A DNA stretch of 64,000 nt, from NCBI RefSeq assembly GCF_000742135.1, contig NZ_KN046818.1, forward strand, positions 4,724,295 through 4,788,294, given 5' to 3'. This document shows positions 7,534 to 19,877 of this stretch, in pieces. The DNA is from Klebsiella pneumoniae (GTDB taxonomy: Bacteria; Pseudomonadota; Gammaproteobacteria; Enterobacterales; Enterobacteriaceae). How positions within the stretch are numbered: position 1 is the stretch's first letter; each line of letters opens with the position of its first letter. The notes beneath the pieces were generated by a model. That model had not been told where the DNA came from and did no database searches. It saw nothing but the letters and a program-made list of their open reading frames with translations. The position numbers and the translations under genes were made by a program.

Positions 7534-9036
7534 TTACTGCCCCGGCGGGATGTCGCTGGCCTCGCTGTGGGCGTCAACCGTATCGGCGCTGCCGCTAGCC
7601 GCCGTGGCCGCCGGATTCGGCGCCATCAGTTTTTCCCAGGTGGCCTGCAGCTCCTTCATATTGTATTCCGGTTCGCCTTTCGGCTGTTGCAGCACCAGCG
7701 CCATGTCCTGGGAGAGCTGCTGGCGCAGATACTGGTTCAGCATGTCCACCGTCAGGGAGTTGAGGAACTCCTGACGCAGCTTCTGGTACTGCTCCGGCGC
7801 GATGTCCACCACCTGATTCTGCAGGGAACGCATGCGCTGGCTCATCAGAATGTCGGTGTCAGTGCGCGCATAGGTGGCAAACAGCTTCTGCAGCTCGAGG
7901 CTTTTCTGAGCGATAAGCGCGTCAAACTCCTCCTGAGGCAGCCCGTTGTCCCGCACTTTCGCCAGCTCGCGCGAAACCACGCTCAGGTTGTTGTTCAGGC
8001 GCTCGCCCGGGGAATCGATGTTGATGGCGCACTGCGCGCGCTGATATAGCACCCGGCAGTCAAAGCCAAGGCCAATATCCTTCACGTTATTTTTGCTCAG
8101 GCTCTGCTGCACGTGCCAGAACAGCGCTTCACGGGCGAGATCGTCACGCCAGTAGCGCTGCAGCGCCGCGGAGTCGCGGATCGGCTGCCATGGCGCATCC
8201 CACATGATGGACAGTTTGTCCTGACGCACCGCGTTGGTCATGATGCTGACCGGCACGGTAGGCAGCGGCGATAAGGTCGGCACCGCTGCGGGGGTTTCCC
8301 GCTTGCCCTTCAGATCGCCAAAGGTCTTATTGATTTGCTCGGCAACGCTGCGGCTGTCGACATTCCCCACCACGATCAGCGTCATGGCGTCGGGGGTGTA
8401 CCATTTTTGATAAAAGTCTTTCAGCTGCGCCACGTCGATCGGCTGCTTCAGCGGCGCGGCGGGGTCATGGCCCAGCATGGTGGACCCTTTCAGGCGATAG
8501 CGCCACCAACCCTCTTTGGTATCCAGTGGCCAGGTCGCCACCATGTCGCTGCCCTGCAGCGCATGATTGATCGATTCAGGCGTAATGGCCAGTTTACCGC
8601 TGGCGTCCGCCAGCCAGCTCAGCGCCTCTTTCAACAGATCGTTGCGGTTATTGGGCAGGCTGAGATTAAACATCGTGTAATCGTAGGAGACGATGGCCGG
8701 CGGCAGAGGACGCTTCGGGTCAATACTCTGCTGCCATAAAGAGCGCGCCTGCATCGTCGGCAGGCTGCCGCTTTGCGTCAACGCCAGGCGGGGAATAAAG
8801 CGGCTGAAACCGCTCTGCTGAGTGCTTTCGCTCAGCGAGCCAATATTGACGGACAAACGGACTTCGATACGGTCGCTGGGACGTTGCGGCGTGGCCAATA
8901 CCTGCCACGACAAACCATTCGCTAAGGTCCCTTGTTGCCAGGCCGGATCAGGCTGGAGCGCTTCTGCCTGCACATAACCGGCCGCCGCTACCATAAGCAA
9001 ACCGCCCGTTAAGAGTTTAATTGTTGTGCCCTGCAT
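7534..9036 (-). CDS. yhjJ: M16-family peptidase-like periplasmic protein YhjJ, active site absent
   Basis: The 500-residue protein has a signal peptide (about residues 1-24, ending near YVQA) and two M16 (pitrilysin/insulinase) modules. Active M16 enzymes carry an inverted zinc motif HxxEH; in the corresponding place this protein reads QQSGFSRFIPRLAL, with neither His nor the Glu-His pair. It is therefore probably a non-catalytic member, like E. coli YhjJ. The start at 9036 (MQGTTIKLLTGG) was chosen because it begins directly at the signal peptide; a longer reading adds 14 unlikely residues. The C-terminus is a low-complexity Ala/Asp/Ser tail. Its function is unknown. Confidence 0.9.
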   Translation of the reverse strand: MQGTTIKLLTGGLLMVAAAGYVQAEALQPDPAWQQGTLANGLSWQVLATPQRPSDRIEVRLSVNIGSLSESTQQSGFSRFIPRLALTQSGSLPTMQARSLWQQSIDPKRPLPPAIVSYDYTMFNLSLPNNRNDLLKEALSWLADASGKLAITPESINHALQGSDMVATWPLDTKEGWWRYRLKGSTMLGHDPAAPLKQPIDVAQLKDFYQKWYTPDAMTLIVVGNVDSRSVAEQINKTFGDLKGKRETPAAVPTLSPLPTVPVSIMTNAVRQDKLSIMWDAPWQPIRDSAALQRYWRDDLAREALFWHVQQSLSKNNVKDIGLGFDCRVLYQRAQCAINIDSPGERLNNNLSVVSRELAKVRDNGLPQEEFDALIAQKSLELQKLFATYARTDTDILMSQRMRSLQNQVVDIAPEQYQKLRQEFLNSLTVDMLNQYLRQQLSQDMALVLQQPKGEPEYNMKELQATWEKLMAPNPAATAASGSADTVDAHSEASDIPPGQ

Positions 9037-9171
9037 GTGAACCCCTGATGAACATTCCTGGTTACAACAGCACCCCACTGACGGGCTGCCGAAAAAAGTG
9101 AGAGTGAAATACGTCGGTTAGACCACACGGAGACGAAAATGTCGCATGACAACGTAAAATAATCATTTCGT

Positions 9172-9196
9172 GTCATTCCCGCCGGGCGGGAATGAC
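9172..9196. terminator. 25-bp perfect palindrome between yhjJ and dctA
   Basis: GTCATTCCCGCC (9172-9183) and GGCGGGAATGAC (9185-9196) are exact complements around a single base. It lies downstream of dctA and upstream of yhjJ. It could be a second dctA terminator or a REP-like element; as DNA it could also be a protein-binding palindrome. Confidence 0.5.
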
Positions 9197-9216
9197 CTCT
9201 AATTATGCGCAGGAGG

Positions 9217-9240
9217 CCGTACTCCAGCAAGGGAGTACGG
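9217..9240 (-). terminator. dctA terminator hairpin
   Basis: CCGTACTCC (9217-9225) pairs with GGAGTACGG (9232-9240) across a 6-nt loop, 15 bases beyond the dctA stop. No U-run follows in the leftward direction. Confidence 0.55.
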
Positions 9241-9255
9241 GCCTAAGAGGAGGAT

Positions 9256-10632
<1,377 letters not shown>

Positions 10633-10698
10633 CTAACGCCGAAAGTGCAACGCAATTGTTAAAATCTTTGAGCTGACTCGCACAAGTCAACAAAACAT

Positions 10699-12705
10699 TT
10701 ACAAATTTTCATCCTCCCGGGCCGGGGAGAGATAGCGCGCGCTGAATGCCTCCTGCGGCAAAGCGCAACCGAACAGATGGCCCTGGAGCACCTCGACGCC
10801 CGCGGCTTGCAACCAGCGGTACTGGGCGTCGTTCTCCACCCCTTCCGCCACGATACGCAGCGACAGGCCGCGCGCGAGCTGGATCATCGCCGGCACCATG
10901 CTGACATCCTCCGGCAGCATATCGATGAATACTTTATCGATTTTCAGAATATCCACCGGCAGAGCTTTCATCTGCTGCAGCTGGTGCAACCCGGCATAAC
11001 CCATGCCAAAATCATCCAGCGCAATCTGCACCCCGGCCTCGCGCAGCGGTCGCAACCGGGCCATCACATCCTGCGGATCGTCCATCCGGCAGCTCTCCGT
11101 CACCTCGAGGATGAGGGTGCCCGGGGCGATGCGGTAGCGGGCGATCAGCTTCAGCATCTCCTCGCCGCGGTCATGCTCCAGCAGCTGGAGCAGCGAAACA
11201 TTGACCGACAGCGGCAGCATAATCCCCTGGCTTTGCCAGGCCGCCAGCTGGCGGCAGGCCTCTTCCATCACCCAGTAGCCGACCGGGATAATCAGCCCGC
11301 AGGACTCAATGCGCTCAATCAGCGACGGCGGTAGCGACCAGCTGCCATCCGCCTGCCGCTGACGCAGCAGTACCTCGGCGCCGCAGATCTCGCCGCTGGC
11401 GCAGGCCACCTGCGGCTGCAGCCAGATCGCGAACTGCTGGTTATCGAGCGCGGTCATAATGTCGTGCTCTTCCATCAGGCGGCGCTGAGCCTTTTCCATC
11501 TGCTCGGGATCGAAGAACTCGATCTGGTTTTTGCCTTTACGTCGTGCGGTGACGGCGGCCGACACCGCGCGCCGGTAAAACTGCTCGGCGCTGAGCCCGG
11601 CGTGGAACATGGCGATCCCGACGCTGGCGTAGGGGCGCAGCTGCAGCCCATGCAGCGGTAAACGCTCATTAATAATAGTGAGCACTTGCTTACTTAACGT
11701 TACCGCCTGCCACGGTTCGGCGAGGCCATCGGCGAGAATCGCGAAGTCATACCCGCTCACCTGAGCCAGCACCATCTGCGGCGGGATCGCGGCCCGCAGC
11801 TTCTCCACCAGCGTCAGGAGCAGCATTTCGCGCTGACTCTCCTTGAGGACCCCGGCGGCGTCCTGCAGGGTTTCACAGGCGACGACGATCAGCGCGGCGC
11901 TCTGCGGGCGGGCCACCGTCTGCTCCAGCATCGCCAGCAAAAAGGCTTTATTCGGCAGCTCGGAGACCGGGAAGCGGGTCGACTGGATGGACAGCTCATC
12001 ATGCTGGCGGACCAGGCTCTGCTGGTTGCGGTTATAGCTACGCACCAGCATACCGATCTCGTCGTCATGGTGCAGGCGCGGGAGGGTCAGCTGATGGCCA
12101 AGACGCTCCTGCTGGGAGAGATCGTTCAGCTCGCGGGCGATACGCCGCAGAGGGCGAACCATAAGCCGGTTGATGCACCAGGTGAGCGCCACCGTCAGCA
12201 TCAGCACCAGAAGTAAGTAAGCAGTCACTAACGTAGCAAGGGCGCTCATGACAAATTTATACATGCGATAGGAGTCGGCCTGCAGCACCAGATAGGCCAG
12301 CGGCTGCGGGTTGGCCGGTCGCTCCAGCGAATAAATGGGCAGCGAAATCTGCACCGGCAGCTCAAACAGCCGGGTGACGGTTACCGGCACCGGCCGCTCG
12401 GGGATAAATCGCATCCGCAGCGCCTGGAACTGGTTCGGCAATACCACATCCGCCCGGCTGACGATGCCAGCAGGCTGGATACGGCTTAAAATGGCTTCCG
12501 CTTCCGGAATATCGGCTTTCAGAATAGCCGCAGACAGCGGTTCGCGAACGGATCGCGCGATACTTTCTAACTGCGTGGCCGTGGTAAAGCGACTCTGTTG
12601 CACAAAGTGAAACAGCAAAATAGTGCAAAAAACCAATACAAAGGCCATGGACACGCTCGCGACCATCGCCATCTGTTTGATTGTAAGTGAACGGCTGACG
12701 CGCAA
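10699..12705 (-). CDS. pdeK: Membrane-bound GGDEF-EAL protein PdeK (YhjK/HmsP-like)
   Basis: The 668-residue protein has an N-terminal membrane helix (about residues 15-35), a periplasmic sensor region, a second helix near 155-180, a HAMP-like segment, a GGDEF domain and a C-terminal EAL domain. The GGDEF signature is degenerate (SGYDF), so cyclase activity is unlikely. The EAL domain keeps its catalytic features: EVLLR in place of EALLR (Glu retained), [29 protein letters not shown] and QGHLF. It should therefore break down c-di-GMP. The same two substitutions occur in E. coli YhjK as I remember it. Its place beside the cellulose genes, which need c-di-GMP, fits a local negative control. Confidence 0.9.
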   Translation of the reverse strand: MRVSRSLTIKQMAMVASVSMAFVLVFCTILLFHFVQQSRFTTATQLESIARSVREPLSAAILKADIPEAEAILSRIQPAGIVSRADVVLPNQFQALRMRFIPERPVPVTVTRLFELPVQISLPIYSLERPANPQPLAYLVLQADSYRMYKFVMSALATLVTAYLLLVLMLTVALTWCINRLMVRPLRRIARELNDLSQQERLGHQLTLPRLHHDDEIGMLVRSYNRNQQSLVRQHDELSIQSTRFPVSELPNKAFLLAMLEQTVARPQSAALIVVACETLQDAAGVLKESQREMLLLTLVEKLRAAIPPQMVLAQVSGYDFAILADGLAEPWQAVTLSKQVLTIINERLPLHGLQLRPYASVGIAMFHAGLSAEQFYRRAVSAAVTARRKGKNQIEFFDPEQMEKAQRRLMEEHDIMTALDNQQFAIWLQPQVACASGEICGAEVLLRQRQADGSWSLPPSLIERIESCGLIIPVGYWVMEEACRQLAAWQSQGIMLPLSVNVSLLQLLEHDRGEEMLKLIARYRIAPGTLILEVTESCRMDDPQDVMARLRPLREAGVQIALDDFGMGYAGLHQLQQMKALPVDILKIDKVFIDMLPEDVSMVPAMIQLARGLSLRIVAEGVENDAQYRWLQAAGVEVLQGHLFGCALPQEAFSARYLSPAREDENL

Positions 12706-12947
12706 CGGTGTTCTCCACTGATACTGAATACATACCCGGTATCAATCCTTCAATCCCGGTCGTTTCAGGCTGATTATATACTTAAATCCTTCGCCCACGC
12801 CCGCGAGGGATGAAGTGACGGGATATTTCCGCGCGGTGGCGCGGACGCCGGGATACATCCCCGACGGCCAACGGTGGGCAACGCCTCACGAGTATACGCG
12901 AAGCGCGTCGCGGAGTGGCGCTCTGTAACGTAATTCAGCCTATTCTG

Positions 12948-15900
12948 CTACCAGTCGGCGTAGGGCACCAGCGGCTGGGGCGGCATATCCAGATCCCCCT
13001 GCCAGCCGGCCGCCGAGTAGCGGACGTAAAGCAGCGCATGGCTCGGGGTGTAATCCTTCGCCTGCTGAATATCGACCGCGGCGCCGACGAACCAGTTGCT
13101 GGTCACCCGCCGCTCCACCAGCGCTCTGGCGGTGTAACCGAATCCATGGCTGCTGCTCCCCTCCTCCGTCAGCTCGCTGGCGCGCTGCCGGTAGTCGGAC
13201 GGGATCAGGTTCAGCAGCGGATAGCGGGCTTGCGTCTGGGTGCGCGAATGGGACCATGACACCGACCCGCCGAGCTCCCAGGACCAGTTCTCGGTGCGCT
13301 GACGCCAGGTCACCGGCACGGCGAACGAGAGATACTCCTGTGGGCTGTAATAGCCGCCCTGGCCGAGGGTGTAGCCGCTGAGATCTTTGTCGTAGTGCCA
13401 GATCATATTGTTGAGGCCGACGGTGACGCGACGATTATTCTCGTTGATGACCTTGTAGTAGTACCCGGTCATCCAGCGCACGCGCCAGTTATCCGCCACG
13501 TTTTTACCGGTCAGCGAGTCGGCGCCCAGCGAGGACCAGATGCCGTGAGCCTCCCCGCGATCGTAGCTCAGGCTCAGGCCGCCGCCGTCGGCGCGGACGC
13601 CGCCCCAGGTGGCGCCGGTATGGCTGCTGCTGTCCTTCTGCCCGCCAAAGGAGAGCAGCGAGCTGGAGATAGGCCGCCGGTGGACGTTGACCGTGTACCC
13701 CACCGGCCCGACGTCGCTGCTGTAGCTCAGCCCCCCCACCACATCGACGACATTGAAGCCCATCGGCGTGGTGCCGATATCCCCGCTCCAGGTGTCATTC
13801 TTCCAGCCGACCGCCACGCTGGCCCCGCTGTCGGTCTGATTTTTACTGCCGCTGGTACAGGCGATCTCCCCGCAGGTGCCCCAGCTGGGCGAGTAGCTCC
13901 CGTCGCTGTGGGTGGAAAAGCTGCCGGCATCCATATTGACCAGGTCGGTGCGGAAGAACATCCGGCCATCCGCCAGCGGAGCATCCACCTGCAGCATGGT
14001 GGTATGCGCCTTCAGGTCGGAATAGCCGCCGGTGCCGCTGGAACCCCAGAAGTCATGTTCCAGGGTGACGTTCAGATCCTGCTGACGATAAAGGTCGGCG
14101 GCATCGCTGCGGATCCCGCGCTTCAGCCAGTCATCATGGCTGTCGTTGCGCGTCAGCCGCGTAAAAGTATCGTTATCCTGCGGCTGCGCGGGGGTAATGC
14201 CGGAGGCCACCATCGCTTCCCGGTAGTGCGTCAGCGCCTGCTGCGGCGCCCCGCTCTGGGTGGCAAAGCGCGCGGCATCGCGCAGCACCAGCGCGCTCTC
14301 CATCGAGGGCGGCTGCGCCTTCGCCTGCGGCACAATCTGATTAAAAATCCGTTGCGCGTCAGCGGTATCGCCAAGGCCAGCTCGCGCCAGCGCCACCCGC
14401 CGCTGCATGTTCATGGATTCGGTCTCTGCGCCTTTCAGCTGCATGACCTGCGCCCGGGCGGCCGGTTTATCGCCCTCGGCCAGGTAGACTTCCGCAAGGC
14501 CGAGGCGCGCATCGCCGTTGTCGGCCTCCTGACGCAGCACCCGCTGATAGTCGGCAATCGCCGTCTGGCTGTCGCCGCGCTGCTGCGCCCAGTCGGCCAG
14601 CGTCAGGTCATAGCGTACTGAAGACGGCTGCCGTTTGATGAGGGCGATCGCCTGCGCTTCGTCGCCGCTGTCGCGCAGCTGGTTGGCCTGGCGCAGCACC
14701 CGGTCGCTTTGCAGGCGCGCTTCGAGTTCACGAATGTTATCCGTCCACGCGCTGCGCGGCAGAGCGGCGATTTGCGCCAGAGCCAGATCGTCCTGGTCGT
14801 TCCCCGACAGGTAGAGTCCCGAGGCGTAGACCCGTTCGGCGTCCTGCGGCTGGCGGTTGACCATCGTCCGCATCAGCGCGTCGGCCTCCTGGCGTTCGCC
14901 GGCGCTGACCAGATCCCGCGCCAGACGGTAGGTTATCCAGACGCTGTCCGGATCCAGCGCCAGGCGCCGACGCTGAACTTCCGCCGCCTGCGCCCAGTTG
15001 CCCTGGCTCTCCAGAGCCTGCGCCTGTTTCTCCAGCCGGTCGTTAGTCAGGCTGCGCTCAATATCATCGATGCTCCGCCGCTGAGCGGGAGGGAGGCCGG
15101 CGATCCAGGCGCTGGCTTTCTCCGGCGATTCGGCGCGATAGAGGTTGGCCAGGCCGCGCACCGCCAGGTTATTGCCGCGATCCAGGCGCAACGCCTGCTG
15201 GTAATAGCGCTCCGCCGCCGCCGCCTCTTTGCGCGCCGCCGCGACGTCCCCCAGCCCCAGCACGGCATAGCTGTCGGTGCGATCGACCCGCTGCGCCTGG
15301 GCATAATAGTTCTGCGCCTGCGAAAGCTGGCCGGCTTTCAGGGCGTTATCCCCCTGCTTTATCAGCAGCCAGTAGCGGTTAGTTTGCAGCAGGCTGTCCC
15401 ACTTGCCGCGGTTCGGGCTGTCAGGGTCCATGGCAATCGCTTTACTGAGCTGCGCCACTGCCCGCGCGCGGTCGCCGCGCTGGGAATAGGCCTGGCCGAG
15501 AGCGCCCACCGCGTCGCTGTCGCGGCTGTCGGCCTGAACGGCTTTCTGCAGATCCGCGACCGCCTGCGTGGTATTCCCGGACTTGACCGCCGCCAGCCCT
15601 TCCGAGCGGGCGCGGAAAGTCGGATCCTGCAGCTGCGCCTGCTGTTGGTCGAGCAGAACGCGGGCGTTCGCCGCCACCGAGCCGGTGGGAAACTGCAGAA
15701 GAAATTGCTGCAACGCCTGCACGCTGGCCTTACTCACCGGCATGCTTTTCACCTCACTGAACCACATATCGGCGGCGATACCGCGTCCCGAGGCCGATCG
15801 GGCCATCTCCGCCAGATAGGCGAACCCCTCCTGCGGTTTGTTATCGGCGAACATCTGCTTCGCCAGCGAAGTCAGCAGGCTGACGTTGCCCGGCGCGCTG

Positions 15901-16427
15901 GCGTTCAGTTTTTTCAACTGGCTGACGCCTTCGCTATGGCGGGCCGGCAGGCGCGCCACCAGCGTCCAGTACTCAATGGCGACGTCAACGTCATCCGGCA
16001 CCCCGCCGTACAGTTTTTCATAGGCGGCGATGGCTTCATCGACCTTCCCGGCCACGCCCAGCAGTCGCGCCTGCTGCAGCGCCTGGCGGCCCTCGCCGGT
16101 GTTGCTTTTCATCTCATTGCGCGACGCCTTCAGCTCCGGGGAGTCCGGCGCCAGCTTCGTCAGTCGTTCCAGCTCTTTTTGCGCCCCGGCGGCATCCCCC
16201 TGACGCAGCAGATAGCGCATCCGCGCGGCAATCAGCTCCGGGTTGTTGGGATCAATCAGCTCCAGACGGTACAGCGACTGGCGCACCAGGTCTTCACGAT
16301 TGCTGGCCTCGCCGAGGCGGACCTGCTCCAGCAGATGCTCCTGGGCAGGCGTCGTCGCCGCCTGCGCTAACGGCAACAGCGCAACGCCGAGGGACAGCGT
16401 GAGTAAACTTAGTGAGAGCTTGCGCAT
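12948..16427 (-). CDS. bcsC: Cellulose synthase outer-membrane/TPR subunit BcsC (cluster 1)
   Basis: The 1159-residue protein has a signal peptide (about residues 1-23), a long periplasmic TPR superhelix to about residue 780, and a C-terminal beta-barrel of about 380 residues through which the glucan is exported. It is the length of E. coli BcsC and reads through without interruption. It is the last gene of bcsRQABZC and overlaps the end of bcsZ by 19 bases, which suggests coupled translation. It is one of two bcsC genes in the window; the other is at 28603-32655 and is longer. Confidence 0.95.
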   Translation of the reverse strand: MRKLSLSLLTLSLGVALLPLAQAATTPAQEHLLEQVRLGEASNREDLVRQSLYRLELIDPNNPELIAARMRYLLRQGDAAGAQKELERLTKLAPDSPELKASRNEMKSNTGEGRQALQQARLLGVAGKVDEAIAAYEKLYGGVPDDVDVAIEYWTLVARLPARHSEGVSQLKKLNASAPGNVSLLTSLAKQMFADNKPQEGFAYLAEMARSASGRGIAADMWFSEVKSMPVSKASVQALQQFLLQFPTGSVAANARVLLDQQQAQLQDPTFRARSEGLAAVKSGNTTQAVADLQKAVQADSRDSDAVGALGQAYSQRGDRARAVAQLSKAIAMDPDSPNRGKWDSLLQTNRYWLLIKQGDNALKAGQLSQAQNYYAQAQRVDRTDSYAVLGLGDVAAARKEAAAAERYYQQALRLDRGNNLAVRGLANLYRAESPEKASAWIAGLPPAQRRSIDDIERSLTNDRLEKQAQALESQGNWAQAAEVQRRRLALDPDSVWITYRLARDLVSAGERQEADALMRTMVNRQPQDAERVYASGLYLSGNDQDDLALAQIAALPRSAWTDNIRELEARLQSDRVLRQANQLRDSGDEAQAIALIKRQPSSVRYDLTLADWAQQRGDSQTAIADYQRVLRQEADNGDARLGLAEVYLAEGDKPAARAQVMQLKGAETESMNMQRRVALARAGLGDTADAQRIFNQIVPQAKAQPPSMESALVLRDAARFATQSGAPQQALTHYREAMVASGITPAQPQDNDTFTRLTRNDSHDDWLKRGIRSDAADLYRQQDLNVTLEHDFWGSSGTGGYSDLKAHTTMLQVDAPLADGRMFFRTDLVNMDAGSFSTHSDGSYSPSWGTCGEIACTSGSKNQTDSGASVAVGWKNDTWSGDIGTTPMGFNVVDVVGGLSYSSDVGPVGYTVNVHRRPISSSLLSFGGQKDSSSHTGATWGGVRADGGGLSLSYDRGEAHGIWSSLGADSLTGKNVADNWRVRWMTGYYYKVINENNRRVTVGLNNMIWHYDKDLSGYTLGQGGYYSPQEYLSFAVPVTWRQRTENWSWELGGSVSWSHSRTQTQARYPLLNLIPSDYRQRASELTEEGSSSHGFGYTARALVERRVTSNWFVGAAVDIQQAKDYTPSHALLYVRYSAAGWQGDLDMPPQPLVPYADW

Positions 16428-17518
16428 TCCTGGTTCCAGTCAGGTTGTAATTCGCCACTCGCCGTGAAACGAAAACGGTGTTGATCCCAACCCTGGCCGA
16501 ACAGCGTCAGAACTGCGCTGTAGTAGGCATCCGCGCCGGGATAGTTATCGGCGACGCGCTGGCGTTGCACCGACCGGGCCTCGTCGTCCTGTAAAAACGG
16601 CAGCATTGCCGCGGAGAAGCCCACTGGCCCCTGACCGCTGGTTTTGCCGGTGGCGATATTCACTTTCTCCGGCGGCACCCCCTGCTCCGTGGTCTGCGCC
16701 GCCATCGGCGCGAAGCGTTGCAGCAAACGCGCTTTCTGCTTATCGCCATCATGGAGCATGCCCACCCACAGGTAGACGCGAATCGCGTCATAGCTGCCGA
16801 TCGGCGGCTTTTCGGTTTTCAGCTGCCAGCCTTTCCCTTTCTCATAGCGCACCCAGTCCGGGGTAAAGCCTTTCGGCGCGGTCTCCAGCAGCAGGCGCAG
16901 GTTACTGTCGCGCAGAGCGGGCCACGGCGCGCCAAAACGCACAAAGTAGGTGGCCAGCTGCGGCGGAAGATAGCTGGGGTTAAACCGCCAGCCGCTGTCA
17001 TCGGCAAAACCGACTTTTCCCGGCAGCAGCATCGTGCCGAGGCCCGGCACCGCCACCGTCTCTTCAGCGACAATCCGCGCCAGCAGGGCTTTACCGGTCT
17101 CGGTGTACTGCGGCTGTTGCCACAGGCGGCCCGCCTCCAGCAGCGCCCAGGCTATCCACAGATCCGAGTCGGACGCCGAGTTGCTGTCCAGCAGGGTCCA
17201 CTGCTCATCGTCCTTTTTGCCCCACAGCCAGCCCGGCAAATGTTGTTTCAGATCGCCTTCCGCCAGGTTGTTCTGCGTCCAGGTCAGCAGTTTGTCGAAC
17301 CCCGCGCGATCGTTGGCCGCCAGGGCGAAAAACAGGCCATAGCTCTGCCCTTCGGAGGTGGAGATTTTGCGCGCATCGCTGGGGTCAATCACCCGTCCCT
17401 CGGGGCTGACGTACGCTTGTTTAAACTGCTCCCAGGCGGGCCACTGGCAGGCGGCGCCCACCTGGCCCGCCGCCAGCAGCAGCGCCGAGAGCACCGCGCC
17501 ACAAAGTACTTTCATCAT
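16409..17518 (-). CDS. bcsZ: Periplasmic endo-beta-1,4-glucanase BcsZ (GH8, cluster 1)
   Basis: The 369-residue protein has a signal peptide ending near residue 22 (GQVGA) and a GH8 (alpha/alpha)6-barrel domain. The catalytic Glu is visible in [14 protein letters not shown] and the second acid in [10 protein letters not shown]. It trims the glucan during export. It starts 3 bases after the bcsB stop and overlaps bcsC by 19 bases, so it is firmly in the operon. A paralogue of 333 residues ends the second bcs operon. Confidence 0.95.
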   Translation of the reverse strand: MMKVLCGAVLSALLLAAGQVGAACQWPAWEQFKQAYVSPEGRVIDPSDARKISTSEGQSYGLFFALAANDRAGFDKLLTWTQNNLAEGDLKQHLPGWLWGKKDDEQWTLLDSNSASDSDLWIAWALLEAGRLWQQPQYTETGKALLARIVAEETVAVPGLGTMLLPGKVGFADDSGWRFNPSYLPPQLATYFVRFGAPWPALRDSNLRLLLETAPKGFTPDWVRYEKGKGWQLKTEKPPIGSYDAIRVYLWVGMLHDGDKQKARLLQRFAPMAAQTTEQGVPPEKVNIATGKTSGQGPVGFSAAMLPFLQDDEARSVQRQRVADNYPGADAYYSAVLTLFGQGWDQHRFRFTASGELQPDWNQECASSH

Positions 17519-17521
17519 GGT

Positions 17522-19867
17522 TTACTCATCATCCAGGCTAAGACGGCGGCGGCTGATGATGCGCAGCATGCGCCACAGCACCCATGCCAGCAGCACAATG
17601 CTGATGGCGGCGAAGATCGCCAGCAGTATCGGGTGGTTAGAGAGCGCGAACCAGATGCGCTCGAACCAGGGCAGATGACCCACGTAGTAAATATCCCCCA
17701 CCCGCAGGCTGTTGACGCCGGATTCGCGGATCACCGCCACCGAGCCAAACATCGCCGCCCGCTTACCGCTGTCGTTGAGGGCGTTGGTCAGCAGTTCATT
17801 ACCGCGCGGGCTGTCGGCCAGCAGGGCCACCACGCTGCGCTGATCGTTATACGGCGACTGGAAGCCAATCACCGCCGCCATCGGCCCGGAAGAGGTAATG
17901 TCGGTGCGGGTATTGGGCGTGCGGGCCTCATCGTCGGGATAAATGCTCGCCAGGTCATAGTGGCGCATCGGCATTTTCACCCAGCTTTTGGTCGCCTCGA
18001 CCAGCAGGTTGATTTTGGTGTCGTCCTTGAGCGACGACGGGATCGCGCCGATCAGCAGCAGATCCGCGTCTTTATTCTTGATCTGATTGCCATCGTCGGT
18101 CATCTGCAGATTAATCGCCGCCAGACCGGTCTGCGAGCCGATGCCCTCCAGCGCCTGCAGCAGCGTCGCCACCTGGCCCTGGGTCGGCGCCTTCGGCACC
18201 ACCACCAGCGTGTCGGAAAGGTCCGCCATACGGCTGTAAGGAAAGCCCGCATTGGCGAAGACGCGCAGGTCCGGCAAGGCGATAAAGTGATAATACTTCG
18301 AGAAGTCGATGGTCGAATCGTCGCCGATCACCACGTGGTTCTGCACCGGCTGGAAGGTAATACAGTTGTCGATGGAGCCGCCGGGCATCGGGTTCATATA
18401 CTGGAAGTCAAAGCGCAGCTGGTTGACCGCCCCAAGACGCAGCGCGGGGATGGTGACCTCCGATTTGCCGTCCAGCAGCCCCTGCAGCACCGGCAGGCGC
18501 AGGATCAGTTTGTTCACGTCCTGGGAGCTGTTAAGGCTGAACGACTGCAGGAACTGGTCGTTGAGGCTGATATCCATCCGCGAGCTGTCCTTCACCGGCG
18601 GCATGGTGTAGCGGTATTTCAGATCCATATCGATGCCGTTGGCCCGCAGCAGATAGAGATCCGGCGGCAGGTTAAGCGCCACGGTGATGGCATCCGGCAC
18701 CAGGCCGCTGGACTGCAGCTGTTGCTCATAGGTTTTCAGCTCAGCAAAGGTGACCGAACAATCGGTGCGCACCCAGTTCGGCGCGTCGTAAGGCTGACGC
18801 GGCTGCAGGGTTTTGATGCCGTCCACGGTGACGCTGCTGCCGCGGAACAGAATATTGCCCTGAGCAATCCCCTTCGCCGCCAGCAGCAGGTCGTTATCAT
18901 CGCGGCCGAAAATCACCAGCAGCTTGACGTAGGGATCGTTCGGGTTGTCGATCATTTCGATGGTCGGCGCCTTGACCGGCGGATGATCGCGCAGGAAGTC
19001 CGGACGCTTGTCGTTGGTGGCGAAGACAATGGCGTTACGATCCGGCAGTTCATTGAAATAGACCGGGAACTGCTGGCCGCGCCAGCCGGCCTTGCTGCCG
19101 AACCAGGAGGCGACTATCGCCGCCGCCTGCTGCTGGGTGACCGCTGGCGAGCCCGGGAAAATCATCGGCAGCTTCAGCGGGCGGTTATCGCGCGGATCGT
19201 AGAACGGCACCGGGAAGTGTGACAGATCGTTATTTACCTTCAGCGACTGGTAGGTGAGATCCAGATAGCTTTCGCGTCCGACGTCCAGCCACAGCGTGCT
19301 GCTGGCCGGGTTTTCGCAGACGTCGCGGTAGTGGCCGACAAACTCCAGCCGTACGCGGTTGAAGTCGGTGATGTACAGCGGGTCAATCGGCAGCTGCGCG
19401 CGGATCTTTTTCCCCAGCTGCTCTTTAGTGACGGGCAGAACGCCCATCAGCTCATCGTTAAGATAGACCTTCAACTGCGACTGCACGGGCAGCAGCGAGG
19501 GCGATGGGGTGTATTCCAGATTGAGCAGCGCGTTGGCGACCAGCTCATCGCTGCGCATGCCGAATTCGACCGACGCGTCAGGCCGTGAGCCGCGCAGCAC
19601 GATGCTGCCGGGCGGCGGCGCGATGGTGGCAAAGCTCAGCTTCACCTCCCGCTGCGGCACGTTCTCGGCCAGCGCCGCCGGAGCGGTCGGTTCGGCGAGG
19701 GTCGCCGTCGGCTCGCCCACCACGATCGGCGCAGCCGGGGTCGCGGCCTGCGGCTGAACGCCAGGGGCAGCGTTCGCCACCGCGGCCGGCGCCGCGTAAG
19801 AGGCCAGTGGATACCAGCTGCACATGCCCACCGCTACTGCACACATCCAGGAAAGTTTTCTTTTCAT
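17522..19867 (-). CDS. bcsB: Cellulose synthase periplasmic subunit BcsB (cluster 1)
   Basis: BcsB is the membrane-anchored periplasmic partner of BcsA and carries carbohydrate-binding and flavodoxin-like modules that guide the new chain. The 781-residue protein has a signal peptide (KRKLSWMCAVAVGMCS onward), an Ala/Pro-rich linker to about residue 65, and a C-terminal membrane helix (about 750-770) that packs on BcsA. The start at 19867 gives a proper signal peptide and lies 10 bases after the bcsA stop; the 26 extra residues readable upstream overlap bcsA and are not signal-like. It appears intact. Confidence 0.95.
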   Translation of the reverse strand: MKRKLSWMCAVAVGMCSWYPLASYAAPAAVANAAPGVQPQAATPAAPIVVGEPTATLAEPTAPAALAENVPQREVKLSFATIAPPPGSIVLRGSRPDASVEFGMRSDELVANALLNLEYTPSPSLLPVQSQLKVYLNDELMGVLPVTKEQLGKKIRAQLPIDPLYITDFNRVRLEFVGHYRDVCENPASSTLWLDVGRESYLDLTYQSLKVNNDLSHFPVPFYDPRDNRPLKLPMIFPGSPAVTQQQAAAIVASWFGSKAGWRGQQFPVYFNELPDRNAIVFATNDKRPDFLRDHPPVKAPTIEMIDNPNDPYVKLLVIFGRDDNDLLLAAKGIAQGNILFRGSSVTVDGIKTLQPRQPYDAPNWVRTDCSVTFAELKTYEQQLQSSGLVPDAITVALNLPPDLYLLRANGIDMDLKYRYTMPPVKDSSRMDISLNDQFLQSFSLNSSQDVNKLILRLPVLQGLLDGKSEVTIPALRLGAVNQLRFDFQYMNPMPGGSIDNCITFQPVQNHVVIGDDSTIDFSKYYHFIALPDLRVFANAGFPYSRMADLSDTLVVVPKAPTQGQVATLLQALEGIGSQTGLAAINLQMTDDGNQIKNKDADLLLIGAIPSSLKDDTKINLLVEATKSWVKMPMRHYDLASIYPDDEARTPNTRTDITSSGPMAAVIGFQSPYNDQRSVVALLADSPRGNELLTNALNDSGKRAAMFGSVAVIRESGVNSLRVGDIYYVGHLPWFERIWFALSNHPILLAIFAAISIVLLAWVLWRMLRIISRRRLSLDDE

Positions 19868-19877
19868 CGCATTATCA

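Noticed and set aside
14709-16370. Long open frame on the plus strand opposite bcsC (553 codons)
   Set aside because: It is the GC-rich mirror of an intact, well conserved gene. Its translation is Arg/Gln/His-rich without any domain.
16718-19222. 834-codon open frame opposite bcsZ and bcsB
   Set aside because: It is antisense to two real genes and has the composition of a shadow frame (Arg, Gln, His, Ala). No ribosome site or motif was seen.
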